In this document: piece after piece, positions 8,871 to 15,948 of the stretch
Numbering within the stretch: position 1 is the stretch's first letter
Layout: each line of letters begins with the position of its first letter
Source of the DNA: an uncultured Pseudomonadota bacterium
Lineage (GTDB): Bacteria; Pseudomonadota; Gammaproteobacteria; Comchoanobacterales; Comchoanobacteraceae
Length of the DNA stretch: 64,000 bases
Direction of reading: 5' to 3'
Assembly (NCBI GenBank): GCA_913020085.1
Contig: CAJVZW010000001.1
Span: 148,704 to 212,703, forward strand
Notes under the pieces: model-generated
Seen by the model: the letters and a program-made list of their open reading frames with translations, nothing else
Told to the model about the DNA's origin: nothing
The model's database searches: none
Position numbers and translations under genes: made by a program

Positions 8871-9111
8871 AGTTGTATTTTGGGATGAAAAACTGCAGAT
8901 GGTAATTACTCAGCTGATAAAATATTCAAGTGGTCTAAAGGTTAGTGATATCCTGGCTATGTATAATTTTGATTCAAATACTAATGTGGGAATATATTCA
9001 GTAAAGGTCTCCCCAGATACTCTAATTGCACCCAGTGACCGTATTGAGATTTATCAGCCGTTGCGTATTGATCCAAAAAAAGCCAGAATGAACAGATCTA
9101 ATAGAGGGTAG
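8860..9111 (+). CDS. rnfH: RnfH/RatB family ubiquitin-like protein
   Basis: This 83-residue protein has the beta-grasp fold expected of RnfH: an MNIEVVFW first strand and the late GIYSVKVSPDTLI...DRIEIYQPLRIDPKKAR region that is diagnostic for the family. The ATG at 8860 lies inside the last codons of ratA (11-base overlap), so the two are probably translationally coupled. Function is unsettled; the gene is either linked to the Rnf electron-transport complex or to the RatA pair. Here it is linked to ratA. Confidence 0.9.
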   Translation: MNIEVVFWDEKLQMVITQLIKYSSGLKVSDILAMYNFDSNTNVGIYSVKVSPDTLIAPSDRIEIYQPLRIDPKKARMNRSNRG

Positions 9112-9114
9112 GCG

Positions 9115-9537
9115 ATGGACGAGGAGATACTTCGGCAGCGGGGTCTTAAAGTTACAGAAGCCCGAATGAAGATCCTTGAAATTCTCTCAGATCAGCATGC
9201 GCATTTAAGCGCTGATCAAATTGCTTCTATGTTGGAAAAGAGCGGTTTTAGCTCTGTAAGCTTAGCAACAGTTTACAGGGTTTTGACGCAGTTTCATGAA
9301 GCGGGGTTAATACATAAACATCAGTTTGAAGATGGAGCGTCGGTTTATGAGCTTGCAGATGATGATCATCATGATCATATTGTATGTGAGCGCTGCGGAA
9401 AGATCGAAGAGTTTTTTGATGCCAAGATAGAAAAGTCCCAGGAGAGAGTCGCAAGAGAACTCGGCTATGCTTTGAAAGGCCACACCATGGTTTTATATGG
9501 AATATGCTCATTGTGTGCTGGGAAAGAAGATCGATGA
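9115..9537 (+). CDS. fur: Ferric uptake regulator Fur
   Basis: This 140-residue metalloregulator represses iron genes when loaded with Fe2+. The N-terminal winged helix contains GLKVTEARMKIL and the recognition helix SLATVYRVLTQF. The dimerisation domain has the His-rich DDDHHDHIVC stretch and two CxxC pairs (CERC, CSLC) for structural zinc. Start ATG is four bases after rnfH, with GAGGGTAGG ahead. The bamE gene that often lies near fur in this class is not present. The last 11 bases lie opposite the 3' end of a putative minus-strand structured RNA. Confidence 0.96.
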   Translation: MDEEILRQRGLKVTEARMKILEILSDQHAHLSADQIASMLEKSGFSSVSLATVYRVLTQFHEAGLIHKHQFEDGASVYELADDDHHDHIVCERCGKIEEFFDAKIEKSQERVARELGYALKGHTMVLYGICSLCAGKEDR

Positions 9538-9667
9538 GAAACCGAATGGTTCGGTATAAGTGGGCAACTCGCAGAAGATTTTAGGCCTCCCAAATAAGGG
9601 CGCACACCACCTAATGATTCCGTCCCCCGGGCTGGTTATGTTCACCCGGTTCCCCGTCGATCTTAAT
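9524..9667 (-). ncRNA. ssrS: Structured RNA, probable 6S RNA
   Basis: On the minus strand the arms at 9664-9647 and 9544-9527 form an 18-position stem: AAGATCGA pairs with TCGATCTT, one C-A mismatch follows, then GGGGAACCG pairs with CGGTTTCTC using two G-U pairs. On the plus strand the same arms would contain two A-C mismatches, so minus is favoured. The inner part matches E. coli 6S RNA landmarks from memory and in order: GA(A/G)CCG, CATA(A)CCA, GGTGGTG.GC, GAGGCC.TAAAA, CTGCGA and a small hairpin ACCGAACCATTCGGT. 6S RNA binds sigma70 RNA polymerase and mimics an open promoter. The region is GC-rich against its surroundings and has no convincing protein-coding content. At about 144 nt it is shorter than the E. 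coli RNA (about 184). Confidence 0.55.
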
Positions 9668-9671
9668 AATA

Positions 9672-9682
9672 AGTATAGTATA
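9672..9682 (-). promoter_or_regulatory. Putative -10 region of the structured RNA
   Basis: On the minus strand two overlapping TATACT boxes (9677-9672 and 9682-9677) lie about seven and twelve bases before the 5' arm of the long RNA stem. That is the right distance for a transcription start at the stem. No good -35 box is seen at the expected spacing, so the assignment depends on the -10 match and the position. Confidence 0.4.
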
Positions 9683-9782
9683 TTGGGAAGCATCTCGCTG
9701 ACTAATTCAACACTGATTTCATCACTTGATACCGGGGCAGTATATCCTAAATTTAATGAAAGTCGCATCGTAAGCCATTTAA

Positions 9783-9811
9783 TTGACAAGGTTTTAATAT
9801 TCTGTTAATTT
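9783..9811 (+). promoter_or_regulatory. Putative sigma70 promoter of the first barrel gene
   Basis: TTGACA (9783-9788) is followed after 17 bases by TAATTT (9806-9811). The barrel gene begins at 9853 with an AGGAG ribosome-binding site. The downstream part (TGTTAAT, ATATA, CAGGAT) resembles the segment before the second barrel gene. Confidence 0.45.
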
Positions 9812-9852
9812 TCAATATACAGGATTTTACCTGGGATTATTAGGAGAGAAAC

Positions 9853-11337
9853 ATGTTACTAAACAAATCAGCAAGGACCACACTCGGGATAGTCTCAGTG
9901 CTAATGGCCTTGTCAATGAATTCTGCATTTGCAGCAAAAGCGCCTAAAGCGCCAGTTAAGCCAGCTGTGAAACCAGCTTATACCTTTAAAATATCAGGAT
10001 CAGGTGATCTGGGAATAGGTTCAGTGGTGGTTCCTGCTACTGCTGAACAAAACCCACAATCTGGTCTATGGGATATGGGGGCATACAGCACAACAACAAT
10101 CGGTAGTTCAGGATGGAAGCCTTTTCACTTGCTAGTAGATGCAGACATGGTTTTTGGAAGTTTGAAAGCGGGTACACACCTTGATTTATGGGCAGGTGAT
10201 AATCAACCCAATGGAACATGGGCAGAAAACCCGAACTCTCCAACCAACGATAATTTCCAGTCCCTTATTACTGATAATTATCAATATAGAGGTATAGGTT
10301 TGTCAGTTCCTTTCTACTGCATATACACCAGTCACGATGTTTTTGGTAGGGTCGATCTGGGTGTAGAAGATACAATGTCAGCTAAAGTTGCTAGACTAAC
10401 ATACCTCGATGAATTTTCTGATATTGCCTGGGGTGGTCTCCATAAAAACCTTGTTAGTACCACACCTGTTGGCACTAATAAAGGTAATGATGCAGGGGAG
10501 GCTTCTAGAATTCCAAGTGATACAGATACCATTTGGTTACAGGGTTATACCCGCCGTATGAGCTACCGTCTTCCAACAATCACAAAAGGCTTAGAAGTAG
10601 GGTTTGATTATGCGCCATATTACTATGAGGGCTGGAAAGGAAATTCGTTTTCAGGGCTTGGCGCTGGAATGACTTACGAAACCTCAGTTGATGCTTCCAA
10701 GCTTAAACTCGGGCTAGCTTACGCTCCAAATATCTCGCTCAATGCTCGTGAGGCAAATAATATTGACGTAGACGCTGATGATGCAGGTGAATATGATGCA
10801 GATAGAGATGGTGCATCTAGATCTTATCGTAACAAGTGGGTCCATGGCGCTGATACATATGCACTATCTGCTGCGATGATTTCTGGCAACTTCAACTTGT
10901 CAATGAATCTAAAACTAGGGCTGCCATACAATAACCGCACTGCTGGTCTTACTACCCCGTTGTCAACACATTTCCCAGTTGCTAGCCAGTACCAGGTCAA
11001 GCTTGGTCATACTTTACCTATGGCATCTGGTTCTCTAAGTTCGTATTTGAGATATCAGACAAACGACAACTTTGAAGTAGGTAATGGTAACACGCCTGGC
11101 GCAGCATCGCATGGTGATTTGGTTGATACCGGTCTTTCATACAAAGTTGGTAAGGTGTCTTACCACTTCAACATGGGTGCCCAACTTAACCGATTCGTAT
11201 ACGCACCGCATTTGTATGATACTCAAGCCGCTAATGATAATACTGAGTTCGGAGATTATGCGCAGGCAAATCTCTCAACCAAGCAGGTGCTTGCTGATAC
11301 CGTTGCTATGGGTGTAGCTATGCAATATGAGTTTTAA
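9853..11337 (+). CDS. Outer-membrane beta-barrel protein, paralogue 1
   Basis: This 494-residue protein begins with a Sec signal peptide (basic start, hydrophobic core, cleavage expected after AFA near residue 27) and an Ala/Lys/Pro linker. The rest is alternating beta-strand sequence, ending in an aromatic residue (AMQYEF) as expected for BAM-inserted barrels. It shares with its two downstream neighbours the start of the mature part (Y-F-ISG-G), a D-TMSA motif and a C-terminal block, but is the most divergent of the three. I do not recognise a named family; a general porin role is inferred. A strong terminator follows at 11355. Confidence 0.85.
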   Translation: MLLNKSARTTLGIVSVLMALSMNSAFAAKAPKAPVKPAVKPAYTFKISGSGDLGIGSVVVPATAEQNPQSGLWDMGAYSTTTIGSSGWKPFHLLVDADMVFGSLKAGTHLDLWAGDNQPNGTWAENPNSPTNDNFQSLITDNYQYRGIGLSVPFYCIYTSHDVFGRVDLGVEDTMSAKVARLTYLDEFSDIAWGGLHKNLVSTTPVGTNKGNDAGEASRIPSDTDTIWLQGYTRRMSYRLPTITKGLEVGFDYAPYYYEGWKGNSFSGLGAGMTYETSVDASKLKLGLAYAPNISLNAREANNIDVDADDAGEYDADRDGASRSYRNKWVHGADTYALSAAMISGNFNLSMNLKLGLPYNNRTAGLTTPLSTHFPVASQYQVKLGHTLPMASGSLSSYLRYQTNDNFEVGNGNTPGAASHGDLVDTGLSYKVGKVSYHFNMGAQLNRFVYAPHLYDTQAANDNTEFGDYAQANLSTKQVLADTVAMGVAMQYEF

Positions 11338-11354
11338 TTAATTCGTATTTTATG

Positions 11355-11384
11355 AAAAAAAGGGGCTTCGGCTCCTTTTTTTTT
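11355..11384 (+). terminator. Rho-independent terminator after barrel gene 1
   Basis: An A-run leads into GGGGC, a TTCG tetraloop, GCTCC and nine T residues. The stem has one G-T pair and is extended by A-T pairs of the flanking runs, so it may act in both directions. It separates the first barrel gene from the next two. Confidence 0.85.
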
Positions 11385-11408
11385 ACTTAAGATTAGCATT
11401 AGATGATC

Positions 11409-11442
11409 TTGACACTTTACTAATCTTTTGTTAATGATTAGT
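11409..11442 (+). promoter_or_regulatory. Promoter with overlapping palindrome before barrel gene 2
   Basis: TTGACA is at 11409-11414. A perfect inverted repeat, ACTAATC at 11419-11425 and GATTAGT at 11436-11442, covers the spacer and the expected -10 region (11432-11437). This layout fits a repressor operator, or a hairpin if transcription starts upstream. The following TATATATTTAACAGGAT resembles the leader of barrel gene 1. Confidence 0.4.
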
Positions 11443-11471
11443 ATATATTTAACAGGATATTTGGTGACCAT

Positions 11472-12893
11472 ATGATATTTAACCAATCAGCACGGAGAGC
11501 TATATCAGCATCTTCATTACTCGTCTCATTAGCAGCTTGTCAATTTGCTTTCGCAGCAGCAGCTCCAAAAGCGCCCGTAACACTCAAGCCAAGCTACAGC
11601 TTCAGTATATCTGGAAACGCTACATTTGGCCTTAGAAACACCTCTTCAGGAATGTTAGGGGGAGAGGCTAGCAGTAGCTTTGGGTTTAGCAACTTGAGCG
11701 GTGACTCCGTATGGGATTTTGGTCCTTTTGGTACAGAGGGATTCGCACTTAAATTTAATGCTGATATGTTGATTGGCAAGCTTAATATTGGATCAAAATT
11801 AAACTTACAGGTAAAGGAAGAGAAAAACGGAAATAACATACTCTTAGCCTTATCTCAATTGGGAGAAGAAACGGGGGCACAGGAGCCTGTTCCCAATTAT
11901 ACTCAAAACGCTTACGACGTAACTGCAGGGACATATGATGTTCATATAAGTCATCCAAGCTTTGGGGCTTTAAGCCTCGGCGTTGATGGCACAATGAGCG
12001 CAGCTGCTGCACTGGTATCATATTCTAAGCAAGCCTCTGAATTGGGATATGACTATACTAGAGTTAGAGTAGTTAGTGACAGTCCTAGTAGTAGTTTGAG
12101 TGACGCAAGCGTTCTAAATTTTGCCGCTGGTGCACTAGGGCAACGTGTGACAGATCGAATTGCATATCGTACAAAATTTAAAGATTTCTCAATTGGCTTA
12201 GATTACGTTCCGCAAAGATATTATGGTAACGTATACTCTGTACTTGAGGGCTCAAAGGGTTTAGGTGTGATCTATGAAACATCACTTGACTCAGCAAAGC
12301 TCAAACTTGGTGTCTCTTATGCCAGTGAAATTGGCCTAGGACCATCGAGCCTGGGAGCAAAGAATGAAACAGGTGCCCTCTCTTCAGTCGATTCTGAGCT
12401 TGCCTCATGGACACGATCAGGCGACTCGCTAGCTATTTCAGCTGCTGCTCTTACTCATGGTTTTGATCTGAGTATCGCAGCGGGTGCTTGGCGTCCTTAC
12501 AATGATCGTGCTAGTGATATGACTGGTAATTTTGCCACAAAGTATGAAACATCAACCTCTTTGATATTGAAAGCAGGTTATCAGATCGACGCATTATCTT
12601 TTGGTACAACTCACGTTGGTATCCGTCATGGAGTAATGCGAAACGTCTTCCAGACTCTCGGGAATGTTGCAGGTAATTCTAGTACAGCAAATCTAACGGA
12701 CCTCGGGGTGACTCAATCTATTGGTAATGCTGAGCTTTACGCCGCTTTAACTAGAATATATCGTTTGACCTTGCAGTCTGAGAGTGATTTCTATTCAAAA
12801 GCTGATGGTTCTTACGACGCTGGTAATATTTCTACAGTGCAAAAGTTTAAGGGTGTCACAGGCTTTGTTTCAGGAATTAAATATAGTTTCTAA
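11472..12893 (+). CDS. Outer-membrane beta-barrel protein, paralogue 2
   Basis: This 473-residue protein has a signal peptide ending near residue 28 (FAFA) and then the same Ala/Pro linker type as paralogue 1. It is closely related to paralogue 3: both carry YDVH-SHP, SLGVD-TMSA, the motif ITDRI-YR or VTDRI-YR, YVPQR, SVLEGSKG and EIGLG, and both end in KYSF. The C-terminal Phe and strand pattern indicate an outer-membrane barrel. The ribosome-binding site is weak (GGTGACC). No substrate can be inferred. It probably forms a transcription unit with paralogue 3, which starts 44 bases downstream. Confidence 0.85.
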   Translation: MIFNQSARRAISASSLLVSLAACQFAFAAAAPKAPVTLKPSYSFSISGNATFGLRNTSSGMLGGEASSSFGFSNLSGDSVWDFGPFGTEGFALKFNADMLIGKLNIGSKLNLQVKEEKNGNNILLALSQLGEETGAQEPVPNYTQNAYDVTAGTYDVHISHPSFGALSLGVDGTMSAAAALVSYSKQASELGYDYTRVRVVSDSPSSSLSDASVLNFAAGALGQRVTDRIAYRTKFKDFSIGLDYVPQRYYGNVYSVLEGSKGLGVIYETSLDSAKLKLGVSYASEIGLGPSSLGAKNETGALSSVDSELASWTRSGDSLAISAAALTHGFDLSIAAGAWRPYNDRASDMTGNFATKYETSTSLILKAGYQIDALSFGTTHVGIRHGVMRNVFQTLGNVAGNSSTANLTDLGVTQSIGNAELYAALTRIYRLTLQSESDFYSKADGSYDAGNISTVQKFKGVTGFVSGIKYSF

Positions 12894-12937
12894 GCATCAA
12901 ATAATTTAGGCTCGCTAGAGCCTCTCTTGGAGAACTT

Positions 12938-14362
12938 ATGCGCACTCACCTAAATTTGGGGCCCCAACTTCTGGGGCTTCTAATCATTTTTAGCTATCCT
13001 TTGAATGTCCTTGCCAACTCTATGCCCTCAAAGCCAGTCTATATTTTCAAACTTTCAGGGTCTGGTACATTTGGGATTAGAAATTTCCAAAATGGCATGA
13101 CAGGACCTGAAAACGGTGCAAGTGCTAGTACATTAGGTTTTGGCAATGGTAACAGTGCCTCCATATGGACTTTTGGGGCATACGGCTACAAGTCATTCAT
13201 ACTAAAAGCACAGGGTGACTTGCTGTTAGGAGCGCTGCAAATAGGTAGCATGATGGAGTTGAGTATTGATAATTCTTTGGGGAATATTGTATTCGGCAAT
13301 ACTGCCACTACGCACACGTATCCTCAACAGTTGTCAAGTGCCGCACATCAACAAAATAGACATTCTTTAACAGCCAGGTTGTATGATGTTCACCTATCGC
13401 ACCCGCGATTTGGTTTCTTAAGTCTTGGAGTTGATCGAACTATGTCTGCAGACGCTGCTGGAGTTTCATACTCCAAGCAGGGATCAGAGATTGCTTATGA
13501 CTTTAACGCTGTGAAATTAGTGAAAGACCCATCCTCTTTTGATGGTGATTTCGATAATTCAAGCGTGTATCTATTTCACTTCATTAGCTTTCCCGCCGGG
13601 CAAAATATTACGGACCGTATTGAGTATCGACTCAAGTTTAAAGGTCTTTCGGTTGGGTTAAGTTATGTCCCGCAGAGATTCAAGAACTATGAACTTGGGT
13701 ATTCTGTGCTAGAGGGATCAAAGGGTGTTGGGGCGATATACGAGGTGCCATTTGATAAATCGAAGTTCAAATTTGGGTTTTCGTATGCAACTGAAATAGG
13801 TCTTGGAAGCGCAAAAATTGGTTCTTCTAGCAGTGCCTTGTCGCAAGCTGGTTTTTCAGAGTGGACACGTTCCGGTAACACGCTCTCGGTATCAGCTGCT
13901 ACGATTGCTAATGGTGTGGACTTTAGTATGTCAGCAGGTATTTGGAACCCGTATAATAACCGCGCTGCTGACATTGAGGGGAATATTGCTGACGAATACA
14001 CACCGGCAACATCATTGTTAATTAAGCTGGGCTACGCCCATAATTTTATTGCTTCTGGGGAAACTCATTTTGGAGTGAGACATAGAGTGATTCGTAATGC
14101 TTTTCAATCATCTGGTGAAGTTGCTGGAAACAAAAGTAGTGCAGATTTAATCGATGTAGGCGTGACCCAATCCATCGGAAATGCCGAGATTTACAGCGGT
14201 ATAACAAGAATATATCATATCACAGCACATTCTCAGCATGATCTTGGGTTTGGTGATGATAGGTCGTCCGGCTCATCTGGAGAGCTTGTCATTTATAATA
14301 ATAAAGAGCAAAAACTTCAGTCGCTAACGGGATTTGTCACCGGACTCAAATATAGCTTCTAA
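12938..14362 (+). CDS. Outer-membrane beta-barrel protein, paralogue 3
   Basis: This 474-residue protein has a signal peptide (hydrophobic core LLGLLIIFSYPLNV, cleavage expected after LANS or nearby) followed directly by the barrel, without the long Ala/Pro linker of the other two. It is colinear with paralogue 2 over its whole length and ends in KYSF. A GGAG precedes the ATG. The short gap before it contains a hairpin GGCTC-GCTA-GAGCC (12909-12922) without a T-run, which might act as an RNA-stability element. Tandem duplication is the simplest origin of the three genes. Confidence 0.85.
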   Translation: MRTHLNLGPQLLGLLIIFSYPLNVLANSMPSKPVYIFKLSGSGTFGIRNFQNGMTGPENGASASTLGFGNGNSASIWTFGAYGYKSFILKAQGDLLLGALQIGSMMELSIDNSLGNIVFGNTATTHTYPQQLSSAAHQQNRHSLTARLYDVHLSHPRFGFLSLGVDRTMSADAAGVSYSKQGSEIAYDFNAVKLVKDPSSFDGDFDNSSVYLFHFISFPAGQNITDRIEYRLKFKGLSVGLSYVPQRFKNYELGYSVLEGSKGVGAIYEVPFDKSKFKFGFSYATEIGLGSAKIGSSSSALSQAGFSEWTRSGNTLSVSAATIANGVDFSMSAGIWNPYNNRAADIEGNIADEYTPATSLLIKLGYAHNFIASGETHFGVRHRVIRNAFQSSGEVAGNKSSADLIDVGVTQSIGNAEIYSGITRIYHITAHSQHDLGFGDDRSSGSSGELVIYNNKEQKLQSLTGFVTGLKYSF

Positions 14363-14393
14363 CTCTATGGTGTCTTAAAGGTGCTAGAACGAT

Positions 14394-15002
14394 CTACTTT
14401 TGATGCTTGATAATAGAATGATAGTCGCCAACGTTATTCCAAAACTTGGTGATTATCTCTCCGGAGAAATGATTGTTTCTTATGATCTGCCCCAACTGGT
14501 TGGTGCCTGAAAATAAATGGCAGTTAAAAACGCCAATACCGGTGTAACTTAGCTCTCCTTTAGGGAGAACTTTATTATTAGCCAAACCCAGATCGGAATA
14601 GATATCCCTTGCAAGAAAAAGGTGGCCATCTGAGTCACATTCAATATCGATATTGTTATAGTCAAAGTCCGTATAGATGTCAGCTGATATTATTAATACA
14701 TAACCGCTAATGCCGGACTTTTCTATCATATTGCGGATACCCTCTGCTGTGCCAAGGGGGCTGCTTTGCGGCTCCTTAAATACGGTGATAGGAGCATTTG
14801 GATACTGGTAATGAAAATAATCTTCAAATAACTCTCCGTGTGAAGTATTGACCAATATGTTTTTTGTTTTACTCTGGATGAGCTTTGAGATATGGTGGCC
14901 AATCAATGTGTTTCCGTTATAGTTAATAAGCGGTTTAGGTCGATACTTTGTTAACGGAGATAGACGCGTGCCAAGCCCAGCAGCTAGGATAATGACATTC
15001 AT
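14394..15002 (-). CDS. murU: N-acetylmuramate-1-phosphate uridylyltransferase (MurU-like)
   Basis: This 202-residue nucleotidyltransferase has the Rossmann-like signature LAAGLGTRLSPLT and the PKPLI stretch close behind. The sugar-nucleotide loop PLGTAEGI and the metal-binding ISADIYTD follow. MurU joins UTP to MurNAc-1-phosphate in the anabolic recycling route that bypasses MurA. It overlaps the end of amgK by four bases. The amgK-murU pair divergent from lptD is a known gammaproteobacterial arrangement, which decides MurU over other sugar nucleotidyltransferases. It is shorter than the usual 220-230 residues. Confidence 0.88.
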   Translation of the reverse strand: MNVIILAAGLGTRLSPLTKYRPKPLINYNGNTLIGHHISKLIQSKTKNILVNTSHGELFEDYFHYQYPNAPITVFKEPQSSPLGTAEGIRNMIEKSGISGYVLIISADIYTDFDYNNIDIECDSDGHLFLARDIYSDLGLANNKVLPKGELSYTGIGVFNCHLFSGTNQLGQIIRNNHFSGEIITKFWNNVGDYHSIIKHQK

Positions 15003-15919
15003 AGGCTCGCTTCAATAGGGATTTTAAATATTGCATACTTCGGTAGTAAGTCACAGAACTTAATAATGCGATTTTTTATCCTGGGAAGATAACTCAAATA
15101 ACGCGGTTTTCCTGTTCGACCAAGGCGCATAAATAAGCCCAGGCATTTAAGGTGTCGTTGAAGCGCAGTAAGGTGCAGACTGTAATAGAAATCCGGATAG
15201 CTATTGCTATGCTGTGCAACAAAGTCGTTGGCTAACAAATTGACAATATCATCACTCCAGCTGATATAGCAATCAAAAAGCAAAGAGGCAATATCATATG
15301 TCCATGGGCCGATACACATATCCTGCTGGTCAATCACATGAATTTTATTTTTGTATTCTATCAAATTGCTACTGTGATAATCTTTGTGAACAACAGTGGT
15401 TGGGATCGCAGCAATTTCGTTGGCCAGTTCACGAATGGCATAATTTATCTGACTGACGATATGACGAGACAACGGCAAAGTAGTGACAAATTCTGATACA
15501 AAAAGGTTCGCTTCACGAATAAAATCATCTTGAGCGTAGTAGGGTAGGTCGTCACCAGAGGCCCTGGTTTGTAGGCGAATAATATGCTGTATCGCATCTT
15601 GATATAGATCTGTAAAGCCTCTTTCGGTAACAGACTTAAGAAGGTGCTGATCACCTAGGTCATTTTGGACAATCCAGCCACCTTCAGTCGAAAAGTTGAT
15701 AATTTCTGCACAAGGAATGGCGCAGGTTTTTAGTTTTTTTTGGCTTTGTACAATGGAGGTGATATTATGGGTGGTATCGTTTACTTGCATAAAAATCACG
15801 GGCGGTTTTTCCTTCCGTGTCAGCCGGTAGAAGCATCGTGTGCTTGCTTCCATTGGGATGAGTGCATATGACGTGACATCAGGCACAATCCCAGCCAGAT
15901 GTGTGAGTAAATGGTCCAT
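14999..15919 (-). CDS. amgK: Anomeric MurNAc/GlcNAc kinase (AmgK-like)
   Basis: This protein of about 306 residues has the aminoglycoside-phosphotransferase fold. The catalytic loop VVHKDYHSSNLI and the metal-binding IDQQDMCIGPWTYDIASLL are intact. AmgK phosphorylates MurNAc at C1 before MurU acts, letting the cell rebuild UDP-MurNAc from turned-over wall. The start at 15919 is preferred because an upstream ATG at 15970 would run into the divergent lptD coding region; neither has a strong ribosome-binding site. In the second motif DQQD replaces the common DFQD. Confidence 0.88.
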   Translation of the reverse strand: MDHLLTHLAGIVPDVTSYALIPMEASTRCFYRLTRKEKPPVIFMQVNDTTHNITSIVQSQKKLKTCAIPCAEIINFSTEGGWIVQNDLGDQHLLKSVTERGFTDLYQDAIQHIIRLQTRASGDDLPYYAQDDFIREANLFVSEFVTTLPLSRHIVSQINYAIRELANEIAAIPTTVVHKDYHSSNLIEYKNKIHVIDQQDMCIGPWTYDIASLLFDCYISWSDDIVNLLANDFVAQHSNSYPDFYYSLHLTALQRHLKCLGLFMRLGRTGKPRYLSYLPRIKNRIIKFCDLLPKYAIFKIPIEASL

Positions 15920-15948
15920 GGCACTAATATTAGCAATTTTGGATTTGC

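Noticed and set aside
9508..9789. 93-codon frame on the minus strand between fur and the first barrel gene
   Set aside because: It has no ribosome-binding site, and the region forms a long paired RNA structure with 6S-like landmarks, which explains its base composition better than coding.
9560..9808. 82-codon plus-strand frame over the same region
   Set aside because: It has no start signal or family resemblance and runs through the structured RNA and into the promoter of the barrel gene.
12909..12922. GGCTC-GCTA-GAGCC hairpin between barrel genes 2 and 3 as a terminator
   Set aside because: There is no T-run after the stem, and barrel gene 3 follows at once with a good ribosome-binding site, so transcription probably continues.
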